A DNA stretch of 64,000 bases from contig CANMDE010000003.1 in the NCBI GenBank assembly GCA_947496535.1, forward strand, positions 248,001 through 312,000, in the 5' to 3' direction. A program made the translations under genes and the position numbers. The notes below the pieces were generated by a model that did not search any database, was not told the origin of the DNA, and was given only the letters and a program-made list of their open reading frames with translations. Positions 42,503 to 51,816 of this stretch are shown here, in pieces. Every line of letters begins with the position of its first letter. The stretch's first letter is position 1. The stretch is from an uncultured Paracoccaceae bacterium. Its GTDB lineage: Bacteria > Pseudomonadota > Alphaproteobacteria > Rhodobacterales > Rhodobacteraceae.

Positions 42503-43858
42503 ATGATGAAAAAGTTGATCATGGCTGCGGTTGGCGGCATTGCCCTGGGTATAGCGACGACAAGTCAGATTGCAGGCCCGCTTTTGGCCCAAGAGGCGGA
42601 AGACAACGCAAGCATCTATGAGCAACTTGATTTGTTCGGCGATATATTTGAGCGTATTCGCGCAGGATATGTCGAACAGGTCGATGAAAAAGAACTGATC
42701 GAAGCCGCAATTGACGGCATGCTCACATCTCTTGATCCGCATTCCAGCTATCTGTCAGAGGACGACGCCGCCTCGATGCGTATCCAGACGCGTGGTGAAT
42801 TTGGCGGTCTTGGGATCGAAGTGACCCAGGAAGAAGGTTGGGTCAAAGTCGTTTCACCCATGGATGGCACCCCGGCTGATGCGGCGGGCATCATGTCGGG
42901 TGACTATATTACGGCAGTGGACGGCGAAAGTGTGCTGGGCCTGACGCTGGATGACGCTGTGGACATGATGCGTGGGCCCGTTGGCTCCGAAATCATCATC
43001 ACAATCGTCCGGGAGGGCCAGCAGGAACCATTTGATGTCTCCCTGATCCGCGACACGATCAAGTTGACAGCGGTTCGTCCCCGGACCGAAGGCAAAGCTG
43101 TCGTCCTGCGGGTCACGACTTTCAACGATCAGACATTTACCAACCTTGAAAGCGGTCTGGAAGAACAGGCCGAGGCTGCCGGCGGGATCGAGAATATCGA
43201 CGGTATTGTCCTCGATTTGCGCAATAATCCGGGCGGCCTGCTCAATCAGGCCGTTTTCGTTTCTGACGCATTTCTGGACGCTGGCGAAATCGTCTCCACA
43301 CGCGGTCGGCATGCTGAAGACGGAGAGCGGTTCAACGCAACAGAAGGCGATCTCGCCCAAGGCAAGCCTATTGTAGTGCTGATCAACGGCGGCTCCGCCT
43401 CGGCATCCGAGATCGTCGCGGGCGCGCTGCAGGACCATGGCCGGGCCATCGTGGTTGGTACGAAGTCCTTTGGTAAAGGTTCCGTGCAGACGGTCGTCCC
43501 ACTGCGCGGCAATGGCGCGATGCGTCTGACGACGGCCCGATACTACACACCATCCGGTCGATCGATTCAGGCTTTGGGTATTTCACCTGATATCATTGTT
43601 CAGCAGCCCATTGTCAGACCAGAGAGCGAAGATGACGAGGAAGAACAATCAGGTCCATTGCGGTCTGAGGCACAGCTGCGCGGCGCTTTGGATAATGACA
43701 GCCTGAGCGAAGACGAAGTTCGCCAGATTGAAGAAGACCGCGCCCGGGCCCAGGCCGCAGCGGATCTTCGTGAAGAGGATTATCAACTCGCCTACGCCAT
43801 CGATATTCTGAAGGGCTTGAATGCCTTTGGCCCAATGGCCGCAGCGATAGAGCAGTAA
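42503..43858 (+). CDS. ctpA: Carboxy-terminal processing protease (S41A)
   Basis: 451 aa. Signal peptide or anchor of about 29 residues, PDZ domain (about 95-180, FGGLGIEVTQEEGWVKVV) and S41 protease core with GGSASASEI, where Ser 300 is the nucleophile, and FGKGSVQT with Lys 325 as general base; the 25-residue spacing is canonical. A charged C-terminal tail (EDDEEEQ...) follows. Acts on envelope proteins in the periplasm. Start at the first of two adjacent ATGs. Confidence 0.94.
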   Translation: MMKKLIMAAVGGIALGIATTSQIAGPLLAQEAEDNASIYEQLDLFGDIFERIRAGYVEQVDEKELIEAAIDGMLTSLDPHSSYLSEDDAASMRIQTRGEFGGLGIEVTQEEGWVKVVSPMDGTPADAAGIMSGDYITAVDGESVLGLTLDDAVDMMRGPVGSEIIITIVREGQQEPFDVSLIRDTIKLTAVRPRTEGKAVVLRVTTFNDQTFTNLESGLEEQAEAAGGIENIDGIVLDLRNNPGGLLNQAVFVSDAFLDAGEIVSTRGRHAEDGERFNATEGDLAQGKPIVVLINGGSASASEIVAGALQDHGRAIVVGTKSFGKGSVQTVVPLRGNGAMRLTTARYYTPSGRSIQALGISPDIIVQQPIVRPESEDDEEEQSGPLRSEAQLRGALDNDSLSEDEVRQIEEDRARAQAAADLREEDYQLAYAIDILKGLNAFGPMAAAIEQ

Positions 43859-43867
43859 GAGACAAAT

Positions 43868-43897
43868 CGTTGGGAGCTGTAAAGTCAGCTCCCAACG
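43868..43897. terminator. Perfect hairpin between convergent ctpA and the dehydrogenase gene
   Basis: CGTTGGGAGCTG and CAGCTCCCAACG form a 12-bp perfect stem with a 6-nt loop, 9 bp after the ctpA stop. On the minus strand it is followed by ATTTGT. Probably a bidirectional terminator. Confidence 0.75.
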
Positions 43898-43956
43898 GCG
43901 CTTGAGGTTGGATTAAGGCTGTATCTGACGAATCTCTCGCAGGCTGGGAAGAAACA

Positions 43957-46401
43957 TTACGCCTTCACCCTCTCTGATTTTGGATCATAAAACGGCTTCA
44001 ATTGCGCCTCAGCCTTTACGCGGCGACCCATGACGTCGATGGCATATTCGCTTTCCAACATCTCGGCCACGCTTTCGCCTTTGCAAGGCACATATCCCAT
44101 GCCAACAGCGGCCCCAAGGTGATGCCCATAGCCCCCTGACGAAAGATAGCCGACCAGCTTACCATCGCGTACAATCGGTTCGTTGTGGTACAATAGCGGC
44201 TCCGCATCGGTCAGCTTGAACTGTACCAACCGCTGCTCCAGCCCGGTTTCTCGCTTTCGCAAAACTGCATCACGGCCAATGAACGCTGGTTTGTCCGTTT
44301 TGACGGCAAAGCCCAGCCCAGCCTCAAGCACGTGATCCTCGGACGTAATGTCGTGCCCGAAGTGACGGAAACCTTTTTCCATACGGGCCGCATCCATCAT
44401 ATGCATCCCGCACAGTTTCAGGCCCATATCGCACCCTGCTTCATGCAGCACCTCAAAGACGTGGGCCGCCATATCGGTTGAGACATAAACCTCCCACCCC
44501 AACTCGCCCACATACGTCACGCGATGCACCCGCGCGAGGCCCATGCCGATCTCGATATCCTGTGCTGTGCCAAAGGGGTTGGTGTCGTTCGAAAAATCGT
44601 TCGGCGACACAGTCTGCAGCAATGCCCGGGCCTTCGGTCCCATGACGGCCAGTACGGCTTCACCCGCTGTCACGTCCGTAATGACCACGTTAAAGTCACC
44701 TACATGTCGTTGCATCCATGTCTGATCTGCCAGCCGGGTCGCAGCAGGCGTGACCACGAGATAAGCCAGTTCAGACAGACGTGTTACAGTCACATCCGCC
44801 TCAATCCCGCCAGCGTTGTTCAAAAACTGCGTATAGACGATCTTGCCCACTGGCACATCGTATTGCCCGCCGCCGATATGGTTCATGAACGCGCAGGCAT
44901 CGCGACCTTCGACGCGGATTTTTCCAAACGATGACATGTCATACATGCCGACATTCGTGCGGATTGCATTCACTTCCGCCGCCACATTCCCAAAGAAGTT
45001 CTGCCGTTTCCACGAATATTCGTATTCCGGTGTCTGGCCGTCATCGGCAAACCAGTTTGCCCGCTCCCAACCGGCCAGTTCCCCCATCACCGCACCATTG
45101 TCGAGCAGATGCTGATGGAACGGTGTCCGCCGGACCCCCCGTGCTGTGGCCATCTGTCGAAACGGGAAGTGATCCGCATACAGCAGGCCCAGCGTCTCTT
45201 TGGACCGTTCGAACAAATAGGTCTTGTTGCCCTGAAACGGCTGCATCCGCGAAACATCCACATCACCCAGATCAAACGGTTTTTCCCCGGTATCGATCCA
45301 CTGCGACAGGGCCATGCCTGCACCGCCAGCGGATTGAATTCCGATGGAATTGAAACCGGCCGCGACCCAGACGTTGTCCATTTCTGGTGCCAGTCCCAGA
45401 TGATATGCGTCATCCGGCGTAAAGCTCTCTGGTCCATTAAAGAACGTATGAATGCCTGCCTCCGCCAGCATTGGCATCCGGTCGACCGCTGCTTCCAATA
45501 TCGGCTCGAAGTGGTCGAAGTCCTCTGGCAGTTGGTCAAATTCGAAATCTGCCGGAATGCCCGCCATAGCCCATGGCTTCGCGTTCGGTTCAAACGCACC
45601 CAACAGCATCTTGCCCGCGTCTTCTTTGTAATACGCGCATTCATCCGGCACGCGCAGGACCGGCATCTGGGTCAGCCCTTCAATTGCCTCGGTCACGATG
45701 TAGAAATGCTCGCAGGCGTGTAGCGGGACATTGGTGCCCAGCATCTGACCGACCTGATGCCCCCACATACCACCGCAATTCACAACCATATCGCAGGCGA
45801 TATGGCCGGTCTCATCACCTTGCGTCCAATCAACGCCCGTGATCCGCCGCCCATCACGTTTGACGCCCGTCACCAGCGTACGCTCAATCACCTTCGCCCC
45901 GTTCTGGCGTGCGCCCTTTGCCAGCGCCAGCGCGATATTGGCCGGGTCCCCCTGGCCATCCAGCGGCAGATAAACCCCCGCAGTGACCCCGTCGATATTC
46001 AGGTGTTCATACCGGTTTTTGACCTCATCCGGGCTAATCTCTTCAACCTCGACCCCAAAGGCCCGCGCCATCCCGGCCTGCCTGAAAATCTCTTCCTTGC
46101 GCTCCTCGGTCAGGGCAACGGTGATTGACCCACAGCGTTTGAAACCTGTGGCGACCCCGGTCTCGACCTCCAAATTCCCGTAAAGTTCCTGAGAATACTT
46201 GGCGAGCTTCGTCATATTCGCTGTCGCCCGCAGTTGCGCGATCAACCCGGCGGCATGCCATGTGGTGCCGGATGTCAGCTGCTTACGCTCCAACAGCACA
46301 ACGTCTTTCCAGCCAAGCTTGGTCAGGTGATAGGCCACCGAACACCCAATGACACCACCCCCGATGATCACCACGCGCGCCTTATCAGGTATATTCGCCA
46401 T
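43957..46401 (-). CDS. FAD-dependent dimethylglycine/sarcosine dehydrogenase-like protein with GcvT domain
   Basis: 814 aa. N-terminal DAO-type FAD domain (VVIIGGGVIGCSVAYHL, 10-26) with WHAAG whose His 49 matches the covalent flavin site of dimethylglycine dehydrogenase. The C-terminal GcvT/aminomethyltransferase-like domains (about 430-810) bind tetrahydrofolate and capture the methyl carbon. The start at ATG 46401 overlaps the methyltransferase stop (TGATG); GTG 46404 is possible. Probably N-demethylates dimethylglycine, sarcosine or a related methylamine. Confidence 0.87.
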   Translation of the reverse strand: MANIPDKARVVIIGGGVIGCSVAYHLTKLGWKDVVLLERKQLTSGTTWHAAGLIAQLRATANMTKLAKYSQELYGNLEVETGVATGFKRCGSITVALTEERKEEIFRQAGMARAFGVEVEEISPDEVKNRYEHLNIDGVTAGVYLPLDGQGDPANIALALAKGARQNGAKVIERTLVTGVKRDGRRITGVDWTQGDETGHIACDMVVNCGGMWGHQVGQMLGTNVPLHACEHFYIVTEAIEGLTQMPVLRVPDECAYYKEDAGKMLLGAFEPNAKPWAMAGIPADFEFDQLPEDFDHFEPILEAAVDRMPMLAEAGIHTFFNGPESFTPDDAYHLGLAPEMDNVWVAAGFNSIGIQSAGGAGMALSQWIDTGEKPFDLGDVDVSRMQPFQGNKTYLFERSKETLGLLYADHFPFRQMATARGVRRTPFHQHLLDNGAVMGELAGWERANWFADDGQTPEYEYSWKRQNFFGNVAAEVNAIRTNVGMYDMSSFGKIRVEGRDACAFMNHIGGGQYDVPVGKIVYTQFLNNAGGIEADVTVTRLSELAYLVVTPAATRLADQTWMQRHVGDFNVVITDVTAGEAVLAVMGPKARALLQTVSPNDFSNDTNPFGTAQDIEIGMGLARVHRVTYVGELGWEVYVSTDMAAHVFEVLHEAGCDMGLKLCGMHMMDAARMEKGFRHFGHDITSEDHVLEAGLGFAVKTDKPAFIGRDAVLRKRETGLEQRLVQFKLTDAEPLLYHNEPIVRDGKLVGYLSSGGYGHHLGAAVGMGYVPCKGESVAEMLESEYAIDVMGRRVKAEAQLKPFYDPKSERVKA

Positions 46402-47288
46402 CACACTACCTCATGCCCTGCCGCGCGGATCGCGTCGGCCAATGTCGCAATATGTTCCGGGCCTACTTCGCAGCAGCCCCCCACAATCGTCGCGCCCTGT
46501 TCAATCCAGCCACAGGCAAGACCTGCATAAACGGCAGGCCCCAGATCATGCCGGGCCGCCAGGCTTGCCACGGTCGGTTTGTCTTCCAGAAACTCCTGGG
46601 AAATCTGGGTAAACCCATTCGCATAAGCCCCAAACGGGACAGGGCCACGTCCCAGCACATCGACCGCTGCCCGCATCGCCTCAGGTGCTGCACAATTCGC
46701 GAGAAGAGCCGCCGCGCCATCGGCGGCCAGTGGCAACACCTCTGCCAAAGGCTCGCCCGAGCGGAGCCGCGATCCATCCTCATCCATCACGGTCATCGAC
46801 AACCAGACAGGCACACCGGCGCTCAAAGCGCCCTCCAGAACCGCTTGCGCATGGGCGATCGACGCAATTGTCTCGCAAATGATCAGGTCCACATGCGGCC
46901 CCAAAAGTTCCGCGACCTCCGCATAGAGCGGTACAGACACGTCATGCTCTGGATGAATATCCGGTCGATAGGATGCCCCCAAAGGCCCAATGGACCCCGC
47001 AATCTGGCCATGCCCCACACAAACAGAACGAGTTTCGCGCAGCGCCATGTCGAACAGCGCCTCGAACTGGTCGGCCAATCCGATACCCTCCAACCGATCC
47101 CGGTGTAGCGCATAGGTATTGGTCACATGCACCCGCGCGCCTGCATCGCGGTAATCGCGATGAACAGCCGCCACCAAGCCGGGATGATCGACCATCACCT
47201 GCGTTGACCACAGGTTCGTCGGCGGGTCATTCGAACGACGCACCAGCTCCTGTCCCAGCCCACCATCCATCAAAGTGATTTTCGTCAT
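46401..47288 (-). CDS. Homocysteine S-methyltransferase family protein
   Basis: 295 aa Zn-dependent TIM barrel. Zn thiolates: Cys 199 (LLANCAAPE) and Cys 272/273 (GGCCEVGPEHI); N-terminal LMDGGLGQEL. Transfers a methyl group from a donor such as glycine betaine or S-methylmethionine to homocysteine. Between two dimethylglycine-dehydrogenase-like genes, betaine is the likely donor: it would make dimethylglycine, the flavoproteins' substrate (inference). Overlaps both neighbours by 1-4 bp. Confidence 0.85.
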   Translation of the reverse strand: MTKITLMDGGLGQELVRRSNDPPTNLWSTQVMVDHPGLVAAVHRDYRDAGARVHVTNTYALHRDRLEGIGLADQFEALFDMALRETRSVCVGHGQIAGSIGPLGASYRPDIHPEHDVSVPLYAEVAELLGPHVDLIICETIASIAHAQAVLEGALSAGVPVWLSMTVMDEDGSRLRSGEPLAEVLPLAADGAAALLANCAAPEAMRAAVDVLGRGPVPFGAYANGFTQISQEFLEDKPTVASLAARHDLGPAVYAGLACGWIEQGATIVGGCCEVGPEHIATLADAIRAAGHEVV

Positions 47289-49738
47289 GCGCGGATGCGG
47301 GCGTTTTCAGGGTCCCAAAGCGGCTGATCAGGCTGCACTGTCGCGATCAGGCGCTGGCCGTAGATATCCACTTCTACCTTCGTGCCTGGTGTCGCGAGGT
47401 CAGTCTGCAGAACACCTAAGGCAATCGATTTGTCCACGCGGTAGCCCCAGCCGCCCGACGTCGTCTCGCCTACGACTTCGCCCTTGTGCCAGATGGGCGA
47501 CATATAGGGCGCATCTGCCGGGCCGGGGTTGTCGAATGTCAAAGTCGCAAACAGCTTTTTGCTGCCTTGCTGCTTTTCGTTCAGCAATGTGGCCTTGCCG
47601 GGGAAATCCTGCGGTTTGTTGAACCGGATAAATCGCTCCATCCCGCCTTCCAGCAGGGTGTAATCCGTGGACAGATCACCTTTCCACGTCCGGTAGCCTT
47701 TCTCGATCCGCATCGCATCAAGGGCGAACATGCCAAAGGGTTTGGCGCCCGCATCGCGGATCGCTTTATAGACGGCGGGTGCATCGTCAAAGGTCGTATG
47801 CACCTCCCACCCCAGCTCACCACCAAAGTTGATGCGGAACAATTTCGCAGCCTTGCCCGCGACAGTGGCATCCTGAATCGTCAGCCAGCCGGTGGTCAGA
47901 TCGGCGTCGGATATCCCCGCCAAGAGATCGCGCGACTTTGCGCCAGATACCAGATGTGTGGACCACTCCTTGGTGATGTCGGTCATGGTCAGGCTGCCAT
48001 CAGCGGGCAGCCGATCCCGCAGGAATTCAAAGTCGTGCCACTGGGCAACGGCGGCTGTCATCAGCCAGAAATCATCCTCACCCCAGCGAATGATGGTCAC
48101 TTCGGTCACGATCCGACCACGTGTATCGGTGAAATAGCCAAGGTTCATGCGACCAGCCTTTGGCAACGCCCCGGCAATCTGTCCGCGCAGCCATTCGGCA
48201 GCGCCCACACCGTTCAGCGTGTAACGCGAAAAGCCCGGCATATCGAGGACGGCGACACCATTTGTTGCAGCCTCAACCTCGCGGGCAACACCAGCCCTCC
48301 AAGGGCCCTCACGCTCCCACGTTTCGGTTGACTCAACAGACGTATCCTCGCCGTCCTGCGCAAACCAGTTGGCACGTTCCCAGCCATTATAGGCACCCAT
48401 TTGCGCGCCTGCAGCGATCAACGCGTCATGGTTGGGCGACGGTTTCTTGTCGCGCCCGGCGGGCCACATCTTGTGCGGGAAATGCATGCCATACTCATGA
48501 CCATATGTTTCGATCGCTTTTTGGTGGCAATAATCAAAATCAGCATAGTCAGTGTAGCGCCGTGGATCGACGGACCACATGTCAATTTCGGTCTCACCAT
48601 GGATCAGCCATTCAGCCATAACCTTACCGGCCCCGCCACCTTGCACGATGCCGAAAGTGAACGAATGCGCTTCGTAAGCATTACGCACGCCCGGCATAGG
48701 TCCAAGCATTGGCAAACCATCAGGGGCATAGGGGATTGGACCATTGATATTCCGGCCCACGCCTGCAGTGCCCAGAACAGGCACACGCTCCATTGCGTCC
48801 TCAATGTACCATTCCAAACGCTCCAGATCGTCGGGGTATAGCTGGAAACTGAAGTCATGCGGCATCGGATCGTCTTTCGTGACCCAATGCGCCTTACAGT
48901 TCCGTTCATAAGGACCAAGGTTCAGTCCGTTCTTGTCCTGCCGCAGATAGTAGGAGCTATCGACGTCGCGGATCATCGGGGTCTTCTTGCCTTGCTCCTT
49001 GGTCCACGCAGCGATTTCGTCAATTTCCTCAGTCAGAAAATACTGGTGCGACATCACGGTCAGCGGCACATCGCGGCCACCATATGGCTTGAACCACTCG
49101 CCCACGCGGGCAGCATAGTAACCGGCGGCGTTCACGACCTTTTCACAACGAATGTCGCCTTTTTCAGTTTTCACGATCCAGCCGTCGGCTGTCTGTTCAA
49201 CCCCCGTGGCCGGGCAGAAACGTTCAATCTTCGCACCCAGATCACGGGCGCCCTTGGCCAAGGCCTGGGTCAGCTGCGCAGGATCGATATCGCCATCCAG
49301 CGGATCCCACAGGACACCAGACAGATCATGGGTTTCGATGAAAGGGTTGTAATTCTTCATGTCCTCAATGCCTATCATCTCAAGCGGCAGGCCCATCGCC
49401 TGCGCCTGACCTGCGACACGCTGAAACTCTTGCTTGCGTTCCTTGGTGTGACCAAGCCGCAGGGCGCCGGTGACGTGGTAGTTCATCGGGTAATCAACAT
49501 CGTCGGCCAATGTGCGATACATCTCGAGCGAATAACGCTGCATGTTCATCACGGCCCAGTTTGGCGCAAAGTTCGGGCAGTTTCCGGCGGCGTGCCATGT
49601 AGATCCGGCGGTCAATTCGTTTTTCTCCAGAAGCACACAATCGGTCCAGCCCTGCTTGGCCAGATGATAAAGTGTTGAGACGCCAACAACACCGCCACCA
49701 ATGATGACGACACGCGCGGAAGTGGGAAAATCAGCCAT
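47285..49738 (-). CDS. Second FAD/GcvT dimethylglycine dehydrogenase-like protein
   Basis: 817 aa, same architecture as the 43957-46401 protein: VVIIGGGVVGVSTLYHL (10-26), WHAAG with His 49, then folate-binding GcvT domains (GVAVLDMPGFSRY, NFGGELGWEVHT, GMFALDAMRIEKGYR). The two paralogues differ widely outside the motifs, so they probably act on different N-methyl substrates, for example dimethylglycine and sarcosine. First structural gene after the GFA protein gene; overlaps the methyltransferase gene by 4 bp. Confidence 0.87.
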   Translation of the reverse strand: MADFPTSARVVIIGGGVVGVSTLYHLAKQGWTDCVLLEKNELTAGSTWHAAGNCPNFAPNWAVMNMQRYSLEMYRTLADDVDYPMNYHVTGALRLGHTKERKQEFQRVAGQAQAMGLPLEMIGIEDMKNYNPFIETHDLSGVLWDPLDGDIDPAQLTQALAKGARDLGAKIERFCPATGVEQTADGWIVKTEKGDIRCEKVVNAAGYYAARVGEWFKPYGGRDVPLTVMSHQYFLTEEIDEIAAWTKEQGKKTPMIRDVDSSYYLRQDKNGLNLGPYERNCKAHWVTKDDPMPHDFSFQLYPDDLERLEWYIEDAMERVPVLGTAGVGRNINGPIPYAPDGLPMLGPMPGVRNAYEAHSFTFGIVQGGGAGKVMAEWLIHGETEIDMWSVDPRRYTDYADFDYCHQKAIETYGHEYGMHFPHKMWPAGRDKKPSPNHDALIAAGAQMGAYNGWERANWFAQDGEDTSVESTETWEREGPWRAGVAREVEAATNGVAVLDMPGFSRYTLNGVGAAEWLRGQIAGALPKAGRMNLGYFTDTRGRIVTEVTIIRWGEDDFWLMTAAVAQWHDFEFLRDRLPADGSLTMTDITKEWSTHLVSGAKSRDLLAGISDADLTTGWLTIQDATVAGKAAKLFRINFGGELGWEVHTTFDDAPAVYKAIRDAGAKPFGMFALDAMRIEKGYRTWKGDLSTDYTLLEGGMERFIRFNKPQDFPGKATLLNEKQQGSKKLFATLTFDNPGPADAPYMSPIWHKGEVVGETTSGGWGYRVDKSIALGVLQTDLATPGTKVEVDIYGQRLIATVQPDQPLWDPENARIRA

Positions 49739-49752
49739 GAGTAATGCTTTCT

Positions 49753-50133
49753 CTAGTCTGGGACATGCGGGGCATCATCCGGGATTGTGTAGTAGTCGCC
49801 GCAATCGGCCGTGAAGATATGTTTGCCGGGGGTCATGCCGGTCGGGCCGTCCAGACAGCCTGCGGCAATTCCCAAATGATCCGCGCCAAGAGGTTGGTAA
49901 AACAAGCTCGAACCGCAGTTATTACAAAAGCCTCGACGGGCATGTTCAGAGGATTGGTACCAGCTCAACCCATCGTCTTTGGTAAAGGTTATATCGGCCA
50001 ATTCTGCACGGGTCGACGCCCAGTAATGCCCGCTGGCGCGTCGGCACTGGCTGCAATGGCAGAAGGTGACGGTATTGCGAGCGTCGCGGACATCAAACGC
50101 TACTGCGCCACACTCGCATCGCCCTTTCAGCAT
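49753..50133 (-). CDS. GFA-family (CENP-V/GFA domain) zinc protein
   Basis: 126 aa. Three Zn-binding cysteine groups: CECG (Cys 6/8), FCHCSQC and FCNNCGSS, the GFA fold. Named after glutathione-dependent formaldehyde-activating enzyme. Here its place in an operon of N-demethylating flavoproteins, which can release formaldehyde, is suggestive (inference). It starts 13 bp after the XRE-cupin gene. Confidence 0.85.
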   Translation of the reverse strand: MLKGRCECGAVAFDVRDARNTVTFCHCSQCRRASGHYWASTRAELADITFTKDDGLSWYQSSEHARRGFCNNCGSSLFYQPLGADHLGIAAGCLDGPTGMTPGKHIFTADCGDYYTIPDDAPHVPD

Positions 50134-50146
50134 ACCCAGCCCCCTC

Positions 50147-50716
50147 TCAATAAACCGGTGGTGCGATCACCCAGATCGCAACGCAGGTTTCGTGATTTGG
50201 ATTGGCCCAACGGAATGGCTGACCCCGCAGCCGGATGCTGTCACCCGGTTCCAAATCAAACACGTAGTCCTGAACCCAGACACGCAGGCTGCCTGACACG
50301 ATGTAAGCAATCTCCTGTGTGCCACGTTGGACCCAGTTGGTCTGCTTCGACCCGGGGGCAAAGGTGCTGTGAACCACTTCAAAATCATCGGTCAGATCTG
50401 GTGAAAGCAGTTCCTCTGCCAAGCCGGGTACCGGTGATCGGATTGGACGACGGGCGTCACGGCGGACGATCAAACCTTCCTCATCGGGGGGTGTCTCGTA
50501 ATAAAGCAGGCTGGCGACCGAGATATCCAGCGCCTTGGCAATATCGTTCAGATCGTTGGGGTCTGGGGTCGATTTGTCGCGCTCCACCTGGCTTAGCCAA
50601 CCAATAGAGCGGCCAAGCTGATCCGCCAGTTCTACCAGCGTCATCCCACGCGCCTTGCGCAGCGCACGCAAATCAGCACCTAAAGTACGGGCTTCAGAGT
50701 GGTTTTCCTGCAGCAT
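50147..50716 (-). CDS. XRE-cupin transcriptional regulator
   Basis: 189 aa from ATG 50716. HTH domain (about 12-66: LRALRKARGMTLVELADQLGRSIGWLSQVERDKS) joined to a C-terminal cupin (about 110-188: IAYIVSGSLRVWVQDYVFDLEPGDSIRL). Regulators of this type control polyamine, amino-acid and betaine pathways. First gene of the run leading into the demethylase genes, which it probably controls. An inverted repeat 46 bp upstream is a candidate operator. Confidence 0.88.
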   Translation of the reverse strand: MLQENHSEARTLGADLRALRKARGMTLVELADQLGRSIGWLSQVERDKSTPDPNDLNDIAKALDISVASLLYYETPPDEEGLIVRRDARRPIRSPVPGLAEELLSPDLTDDFEVVHSTFAPGSKQTNWVQRGTQEIAYIVSGSLRVWVQDYVFDLEPGDSIRLRGQPFRWANPNHETCVAIWVIAPPVY

Positions 50717-50761
50717 TGGGTGTCCAGTATCATTGACCTTACGACACTTTGACAGGGGTTC

Positions 50762-50786
50762 GTGAAATTTCAAGAATAAATTTCAC
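50762..50786 (-). promoter_or_regulatory. Inverted repeat in the XRE-cupin promoter
   Basis: GTGAAATTT and AAATTTCAC form perfect 9-bp arms separated by 7 bp. On the minus strand the repeat overlaps TTGAAA, a possible -35 box for the XRE-cupin gene starting at 50716. It suits autoregulation by a dimeric repressor. Confidence 0.55.
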
Positions 50787-50793
50787 TTAGGGG

Positions 50794-51246
50794 CTATTTG
50801 CCGAATGCATTTGCCAGAATTTCGGACAAAGCATCGGCATCGTCACGGGTAAATGCATCGGGCTGATTGCTGTCGATATCAAAGACCGCGATGACACGGC
50901 CCTCGGGATCAAAGACCGGCAAAACCAACTCTGATCGCGTGCTGCTGGCGCAGGCGATATGGCCGGGAAAGGCGTCCACATCAGAGACAAGCTGCGCCTC
51001 ACTCGTGCGGGCAGCAGCACCGCACACGCCGCGTGCAAATGGAATCATAAGACATCCATGGCCACCCTGATAGGGGCCGATCTTCAGCAATTCGGGGGCG
51101 ACGACCCTGTAAAACCCCGTCCAGTCAAAGCGATCATCGCTGTGATGCACTTCGCAAGCGATAGTGGCCATCAGAGCGACAGTATCGTCCTCGCCTTCGG
51201 TCAAAGCCGCGACGGTCTTGTGCAAATCGGCGTAATCAACGTGCAT
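50794..51246 (-). CDS. msrC: Free methionine-(R)-sulfoxide reductase (GAF domain)
   Basis: 150 aa single GAF domain. Three conserved cysteines Cys 65 (GGHGCLMI), Cys 75 (ARGVCG) and Cys 99 (HIACAS), with FDWTGFYRV and LKIGPYQG, identify the fRMsr family that reduces free methionine-R-sulfoxide. Cytoplasmic oxidative-damage repair. Its ATG overlaps the TAA of the upstream secreted-protein gene (TAATG). Confidence 0.92.
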   Translation of the reverse strand: MHVDYADLHKTVAALTEGEDDTVALMATIACEVHHSDDRFDWTGFYRVVAPELLKIGPYQGGHGCLMIPFARGVCGAAARTSEAQLVSDVDAFPGHIACASSTRSELVLPVFDPEGRVIAVFDIDSNQPDAFTRDDADALSEILANAFGK

Positions 51247-51800
51247 TACATCATCGCCGCCGCAGATTGTGCGGTAAACACCCGCACGAAGTCACCGGGC
51301 GATGATCCGGCCCAATAGACCCAAAGCCTGTTGGGATTGTTCTCATCAATCCAAACGTCATCCCCGCGCTCAAGCCCGCGTAGCTCTATGCTGATATACT
51401 CAACGCCGGTATTGGCCAAAAAATCGGTCGCCGCCATTGTGTCTTGGAACGTGGCCACGCCCAGAATAGGGGCATCGAAGTCGACATAGCCTTGATGAAT
51501 ACCAGAGATACTGTCGAAAAAGACATAATGGCTGGCCACGATGGAGCCCTGCGGTATCACCCCATTGTTGCCGCCAATATCCACACGGATCGGTTCGACC
51601 AAAAGGATGTTTTGGTCTTCATCAAAGGCATAAAGATTGCAGTCATCAAATGTGTCGTTCCCGACGGCAAACGGCGTGTCGGTATCCAACTTCACAAAAT
51701 CGCCAAAGCCGCTCTGACGCAGGATTTCCCCGTCCAGCACTGTTGCGAAAGTGGGGGTGGCCAGCAACGCCAAGGCGCCGGTCGTTAACAATCTGCGCAT
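51246..51800 (-). CDS. Secreted protein, function unknown
   Basis: 184 aa from ATG 51800 (AGAGGG upstream). Signal peptide of about 19 residues (LLTTGALALLATPTFA). The rest is beta-rich and acidic (FGDFVKLDTDTPF, HYVFFDSISGIHQGYVDFDAPILGVATFQDT), resembling the PEP-CTERM/VPLPA-type secreted proteins in style but with no sorting motif. One cysteine only. It is coupled to msrC. No family assigned. Confidence 0.7.
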   Translation of the reverse strand: MRRLLTTGALALLATPTFATVLDGEILRQSGFGDFVKLDTDTPFAVGNDTFDDCNLYAFDEDQNILLVEPIRVDIGGNNGVIPQGSIVASHYVFFDSISGIHQGYVDFDAPILGVATFQDTMAATDFLANTGVEYISIELRGLERGDDVWIDENNPNRLWVYWAGSSPGDFVRVFTAQSAAAMM

Positions 51801-51816
51801 CTTTGAAATACCCTCT

